Part shown: piece after piece, positions 60,867 to 64,000 of the stretch | Layout of the letters: every line of letters begins with the position of its first letter | Numbering within the stretch: the stretch's first letter is position 1 | DNA from: Stutzerimonas kunmingensis | GTDB taxonomy: Bacteria; Pseudomonadota; Gammaproteobacteria; Pseudomonadales; Pseudomonadaceae | Assembly (NCBI RefSeq): GCF_900114065.1 | Contig: NZ_FORS01000001.1 | Coordinates: 620,001 to 684,000, forward strand | Direction: 5' to 3' | Length of the DNA stretch: 64,000 bases | The notes under the pieces: model-generated | What the model was told of the DNA's origin: nothing | Databases searched by the model: none | What the model saw: the letters and a program-made list of their open reading frames with translations, nothing else | Made by a program: the position numbers and the translations under genes

Positions 60867-63125
60867 TCAGAAGTGGAAGTTGGTGCTCAGTAACGCAGTA
60901 CGACCGGCCGCGACGTGGGCATAGTGGCTGCCGTAGACCTGATCGAAATAGCGCTTGTCGGTCAGGTTCTGCACGTTCAGCTGCAGGTCCAGATTCTTGC
61001 TCACGCGATAGGCGGCCATCGCATCGTAGCGCCAGTATTCCGGTACCTCGATGTTGTTGGCCGTGTCGCCGAAGCGGGAGTCGACGTAGGTCGCACCGCC
61101 ACCGATGGTCAGGTCCTGGGTGAGGTTGTAGGTGTTCCAGAAGCTGAAGCTGTGCTTCGGCGTGCTCGGCACCTCGTTACCGTCGTACAGCCCTTCCACG
61201 TACACCGGCGCCGCGCGGGTGCCGACGTTGGCGGCACCGGACTTGACCAGTTCGGCGTCCAGATAGGTATAGCTGGCAAACACCTGCCAGTTACGGGTGA
61301 TCTGGCCGGTGGCGGCCAGCTCCAGGCCGTCGACCTGGGTTTCACCGATGCTTTCCTGGAAACCGCTGGCGTTGGTAACCCGCGCGTTGGTCTTCTCGGT
61401 GCGGAACAGCGCGGCGGTCAGGCCGAGACGCTCGTCGAAGAAGTCCCACTTGGTGCCGATCTCGTAGTTGCGGTTGCGCTCCGGATCGAGAACCTGGTTG
61501 TTCACGCTGAGCGCATCGGAGCCTTCGCCGCCGGTCTCGCTGGACGGGTTGCTGGAGGTCGACCACGCCGCGTAGATGCTGCCATTGGGCAGCGGATTGA
61601 AGACCAGACCCAACTGGTAGTTCCAGAAGTGGCTCTTGTTCTCCGGCCGGGTGACGACACCGGCGGTGGAGACGGCCTTCTGCTCCGTTTCGTAGTCGTC
61701 GTAGCGCAGGCCCATGTTCAGCGACCACTGCTCGTTGAACTTCAGCGTATCGAAGACGTAGGCCGCCAGCGTTTCGGTGTCGGTATCGGTCGTCGCCGCG
61801 CTGCGCGCGATGCTGCCGGTCCAGGCATCCTTGGAGCTCGGGTTGGACAGGCTGATGCAGTCGCCCGAAGCCAGGTGCGCCGACGAACAGGTGTTGCCGC
61901 TGGTGCCCGGAGTGACCACGTAGGGTCGGTTGTGCACGCCGACATCGCTGATTTCCACGCCGGTCACCAGGGTGTGCTCGATGCTGCCGGTGTCGAATCG
62001 CGCCGTCAGATCGGTCTGGTTGACCCAGCTCTGGGTATCGGAATTGCGGCTCTTGGCAGAGCGCGAAACCAGTCCATTGGGCACGTTGCCACGCGAGTCG
62101 TCCGGGTTGGTGACGATGTAGTCCAGGGTGGTGCGGGCGATACGCGTGGTGTTGGAGACGGTCAGGTTCTCGTTCAGGTCGTGCTCGAGCCGAATGGTGC
62201 CGGCATCCGTGGTGCTCTCGCGGAAGTCGCGGCTTTCAAGGCCGTAGAAGTTGTCGCGATCCACGCTCACTGGCTCGCGACCTGGATTGCCTGGCGTAGC
62301 CACGGTCAGCGGAATGCCGTAGTCCGGCATGTCGTCTGTTTCCAGGTGGTAGTAAGACAGCGTCGCCCGAGTCGGCGTATCGAAGCCGAAGGTGATGGTC
62401 GGTGCCACGCCCCAACGACTGACATCCACACCATCGCGGCCGGCGACGTTGGCCTCGTGCTTCATCAGGTTCAGACGGCCGGCGACGTTGTCACCGAGCA
62501 CGCGGTTGACGTCCAGCGTATAGCGGCGCGTCTGGTCCGAACCGAGGGTGACGCTGGCATCGCCGAAGTCGCGTTGCTTGGCGGTCTTGCTGATCAGGTT
62601 GAGGCTGCCGCCCGTGGAGCCGGAACCGGTGTAGGCGGAGCCCGGCCCCTTGCTCACTTCGATGCTCTCGACGTTGAAGATCTCGCGGGTTTGCGAGCCA
62701 ACGTCACGCAGGCCGTCGATGAAGGTGTCGCTCTCGGCGTTGAAGCCGCGGATGATCGGCCGGTCGCCCGCCGGATTTCCGCCCTCGCCCGCACCGAAGG
62801 TGATGCCGGAAGTGGTGCGCAACGCATCGACCAACGTCAGCGAACCGGTGTCGCGAATCACCTGGTCGGTGATCACGGTGACCGACTTCGGTGTTTCGCG
62901 CAGCGGTGCCGTGTATTTCTTCGAGGCGGATGTATCGGCCTTGTAGGCCTGTTCCTGCTCACCGATCACCGTCACTTCATCGAGCGCAACCGGCGCTTCG
63001 CTGGGCGATGACGCTGCAGGGACGACCTGAGCCATGGAGGGAGCGGAGAAAGCGGTAAGGGCGACACCGATAGCCGAAGCCAACACGAGAGGTGGCTGGG
63101 CCAGTTCTAGAGACTGACGCGACAT
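60867..63125 (-). CDS. piuA: TonB-dependent siderophore receptor, PiuA/Fiu type
   Basis: 752 residues. Signal peptide to SMAQ; TonB box (LDEVTVIGEQ); plug with IIRGFNAESDTFIDGLRDVG, IEVSKGPGSAYTGSGSTGG and LISKTAK; barrel ending in LLSTNFHF. The plug form and the divergent piuC identify PiuA, a receptor for catechol-type ligands that also takes up siderophore-drug conjugates in P. aeruginosa. Start at 63125 (MSRQSLELAQ) behind AAGGAT; the 26-codon longer frame crosses the repeats and is rejected. Confidence 0.88.
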   Translation of the reverse strand: MSRQSLELAQPPLVLASAIGVALTAFSAPSMAQVVPAASSPSEAPVALDEVTVIGEQEQAYKADTSASKKYTAPLRETPKSVTVITDQVIRDTGSLTLVDALRTTSGITFGAGEGGNPAGDRPIIRGFNAESDTFIDGLRDVGSQTREIFNVESIEVSKGPGSAYTGSGSTGGSLNLISKTAKQRDFGDASVTLGSDQTRRYTLDVNRVLGDNVAGRLNLMKHEANVAGRDGVDVSRWGVAPTITFGFDTPTRATLSYYHLETDDMPDYGIPLTVATPGNPGREPVSVDRDNFYGLESRDFRESTTDAGTIRLEHDLNENLTVSNTTRIARTTLDYIVTNPDDSRGNVPNGLVSRSAKSRNSDTQSWVNQTDLTARFDTGSIEHTLVTGVEISDVGVHNRPYVVTPGTSGNTCSSAHLASGDCISLSNPSSKDAWTGSIARSAATTDTDTETLAAYVFDTLKFNEQWSLNMGLRYDDYETEQKAVSTAGVVTRPENKSHFWNYQLGLVFNPLPNGSIYAAWSTSSNPSSETGGEGSDALSVNNQVLDPERNRNYEIGTKWDFFDERLGLTAALFRTEKTNARVTNASGFQESIGETQVDGLELAATGQITRNWQVFASYTYLDAELVKSGAANVGTRAAPVYVEGLYDGNEVPSTPKHSFSFWNTYNLTQDLTIGGGATYVDSRFGDTANNIEVPEYWRYDAMAAYRVSKNLDLQLNVQNLTDKRYFDQVYGSHYAHVAAGRTALLSTNFHF

Positions 63126-63155
63126 GTAATGCGGATCCTTGGAGATGACGCAACT

Positions 63156-63174
63156 GCGAATTGCTATTATTAGC
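63156..63174. promoter_or_regulatory. Weak Fur-like site before piuA
   Basis: GCGAATTGCTATTATTAGC matches the Fur consensus only partly. It lies 31 bases before the piuA start on the minus strand. Confidence 0.35.
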
Positions 63175-63180
63175 AGGTAG

Positions 63181-63207
63181 CATTCTGATACATTCTGTCG
63201 CATTCTG
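63181..63207. repeat. Three phased CATTCTG repeats between piuA and piuC
   Basis: CATTCTG occurs at 63181-63187, 63191-63197 and 63201-63207, an exact 10-base period (one helical turn), lying between the two Fur-like sites. A further CACCTGAATG (63211-63220) holds an inverted, imperfect form. Confidence 0.7.
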
Positions 63208-63219
63208 AAACACCTGAAT

Positions 63220-63238
63220 GCAAACTAATATCATTCGC
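63220..63238. promoter_or_regulatory. Fur-like box before piuC
   Basis: GCAAACTAATATCATTCGC; its reverse complement GCGAATGATATTAGTTTGC fits the Fur 19-mer at about two-thirds of positions. It lies 25 bases before piuC. Confidence 0.55.
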
Positions 63239-63263
63239 CAATTCCACATCCTGTCGGTGATCG

Positions 63264-63944
63264 ATGCTCCTACGCATTGCCAATGTGTTTTCCCGTGAAG
63301 AAACCGACCGTATTCGCTCCGCGCTGGAACAGGCCAACTGGCAGGACGGCCGCGTCACCGCTGGCTATCAGTCGGCCAAGGCCAAATACAATCTGCAGCT
63401 GGCGGAGGACGACCCACTCGCCCACGAGATTGCCGAAGCCATGCTGCAACGGCTCTGGCAGCACCCGCAGTTCATGTCTGCCGCGCTGCCGAGCAAGGTC
63501 TTTCCGCCCCTGTTCAACTGCTACACGGCAGGCGGCGAGTTTGGCTTTCACATCGACAATGCGGTGCGTCAGGTACGCAACAGCGCCGAACGCGTGCGCA
63601 CCGACCTGTCCGCCACACTGTTCTTCAGCGATCCCGAGGAGTACGACGGCGGCGAACTGGTGATCCACGACACCTACGGCACCCAGCGGGTGAAGTTCGC
63701 TGCCGGCGACATGGTGCTCTACCCCAGCACCAGCCTGCACAAGGTCGAGCCGGTCACCCGCGGCGCACGGCTGGCTTCGTTCTTCTGGATTCAGAGCCTG
63801 GTGCGCGAGGATGCGCAGCGCACGCTGCTCTACGAGATGGACCAAGCCATCCAGCAGCTGACCGCCGATGTGCCGGAGCACCCATCCCTGGTGCAACTGA
63901 CCGGCACCTATCACAACCTGCTGCGCCGCTGGGTCGAGGTCTGA
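63264..63944 (+). CDS. piuC: PiuC, Fe(II)/2-oxoglutarate-dependent hydroxylase (PKHD type)
   Basis: 226-residue dioxygenase of the PKHD/YbiX family. Iron ligands His96 and Asp98 (FHIDN) and His159 ([11 protein letters not shown]) with the 2-oxoglutarate-binding Arg nearby; [13 protein letters not shown] is a family motif. It is paired with piuA across Pseudomonas and likely modifies the siderophore or a partner protein; the substrate is unknown. Divergent from piuA behind Fur-like sites, so iron-regulated. Confidence 0.93.
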   Translation: MLLRIANVFSREETDRIRSALEQANWQDGRVTAGYQSAKAKYNLQLAEDDPLAHEIAEAMLQRLWQHPQFMSAALPSKVFPPLFNCYTAGGEFGFHIDNAVRQVRNSAERVRTDLSATLFFSDPEEYDGGELVIHDTYGTQRVKFAAGDMVLYPSTSLHKVEPVTRGARLASFFWIQSLVREDAQRTLLYEMDQAIQQLTADVPEHPSLVQLTGTYHNLLRRWVEV

Positions 63945-64000
63945 TGCCTCATCTTCTGCGCCGTGAGGAAGCCCTCGACAGCGACCAGCTGGGCAAGCTG
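63944..64000 (+). CDS. Start of an unidentified gene following piuC (runs off the window)
   Basis: ATG at 63944 overlaps the piuC stop by one base (TGATG). Only 19 codons are visible ([19 protein letters not shown]), enough to show an open frame coupled to piuC but not a family. In P. aeruginosa the gene after piuC (PA4516) is, as I recall, a Sel1/TPR-repeat protein, which this may match. Confidence 0.55.
   Translation, partial: MPHLLRREEALDSDQLGKL

Noticed and set aside
63126-63203. Longer start of piuA
   Set aside because: The added residues are encoded by the phased repeats and Fur-like site and would precede the signal peptide.

Overview
The window is a chromosomal segment of a gamma-proteobacterium of the Pseudomonas stutzeri group (Stutzerimonas). 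The basis is gene order recalled from Pseudomonas: cysD-cysNC, nif3, algW, hisC-hisD-hisG, murA, ibaG, the mla operon, kdsD-kdsC-lptC-lptA-lptB-rpoN-hpf-ptsN-rapZ-ptsO, pmbA/darP/tldD, yhdP-rng-maf, mreDCB, gatCAB and piuA/piuC follow one another almost as in P. aeruginosa PA4442-PA4516. Codon use is GC-rich with strong GC3, and the REP elements look like stutzeri-type REPs. No database search was possible.

Layout. (1) 1-4.1 kb: pilB (truncated by the window edge) diverges from pilA, which has a -24/-12 sigma-54 promoter. pilA is followed by about 1 kb of paired inverted REP elements (six 160-190 bp units) and a REP-associated tyrosine transposase (RAYT). (2) 4.1-15 kb: ytoQ, sulfate activation (cysNC, cysD), a Nif3-like protein, the AlgW protease, the his genes, murA and ibaG. 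(3) 15-17.7 kb: the gene psiE is split in two by an AT-rich insert of about 2.3 kb. The insert carries a complete diverged psiE and an unrecognised 531-residue protein with an HNH-like N-terminus. (4) 17.7-28 kb: Mla phospholipid transport, Kdo synthesis, LPS export, sigma-54 and the nitrogen phosphotransferase genes. (5) 28-46 kb: pmbA, darP, tldD, a nitrilase-like protein, yhdP, rng, maf, an unrecognised coiled-coil protein, mreDCB, and gatCAB. (6) 46-54.6 kb: an RlpA-like lipoprotein, two tandem CaxA-type exchangers, a bactofilin/M23 peptidase module, an AEC transporter, the RoxSR redox two-component system and a SIMPL protein. (7) 54.7-64 kb: iron uptake. A FepA-like receptor sits behind a Fur box, followed by a PepSY membrane protein, DUF2271 and DUF4198 proteins and a membrane flavoprotein reductase. 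These converge with a PiuA-like receptor, which diverges from piuC.

Much of the window serves the cell envelope: LPS precursors and export, outer-membrane lipid asymmetry, peptidoglycan precursors, cell shape, periplasmic proteolysis and outer-membrane receptors. rpoN in region 4 supplies the sigma factor that the pilA promoter in region 1 requires.

The best candidate for something undescribed is the psiE insert. The two broken psiE halves meet at a near-perfect 11-bp direct repeat, no recombinase is visible, and the cargo brings its own psiE as first gene of a two-gene unit inside the long mla-ibaG-murA-his transcription unit. This looks like a cargo insertion that repairs the gene it breaks, with the HNH-like protein as the probable payload (possibly anti-phage; inference). 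Secondary points of interest are the REP/RAYT locus with a frameshifted transposase end, an mreC without a canonical start codon at its conserved N-terminus, and 10-bp-phased repeats between piuA and piuC.
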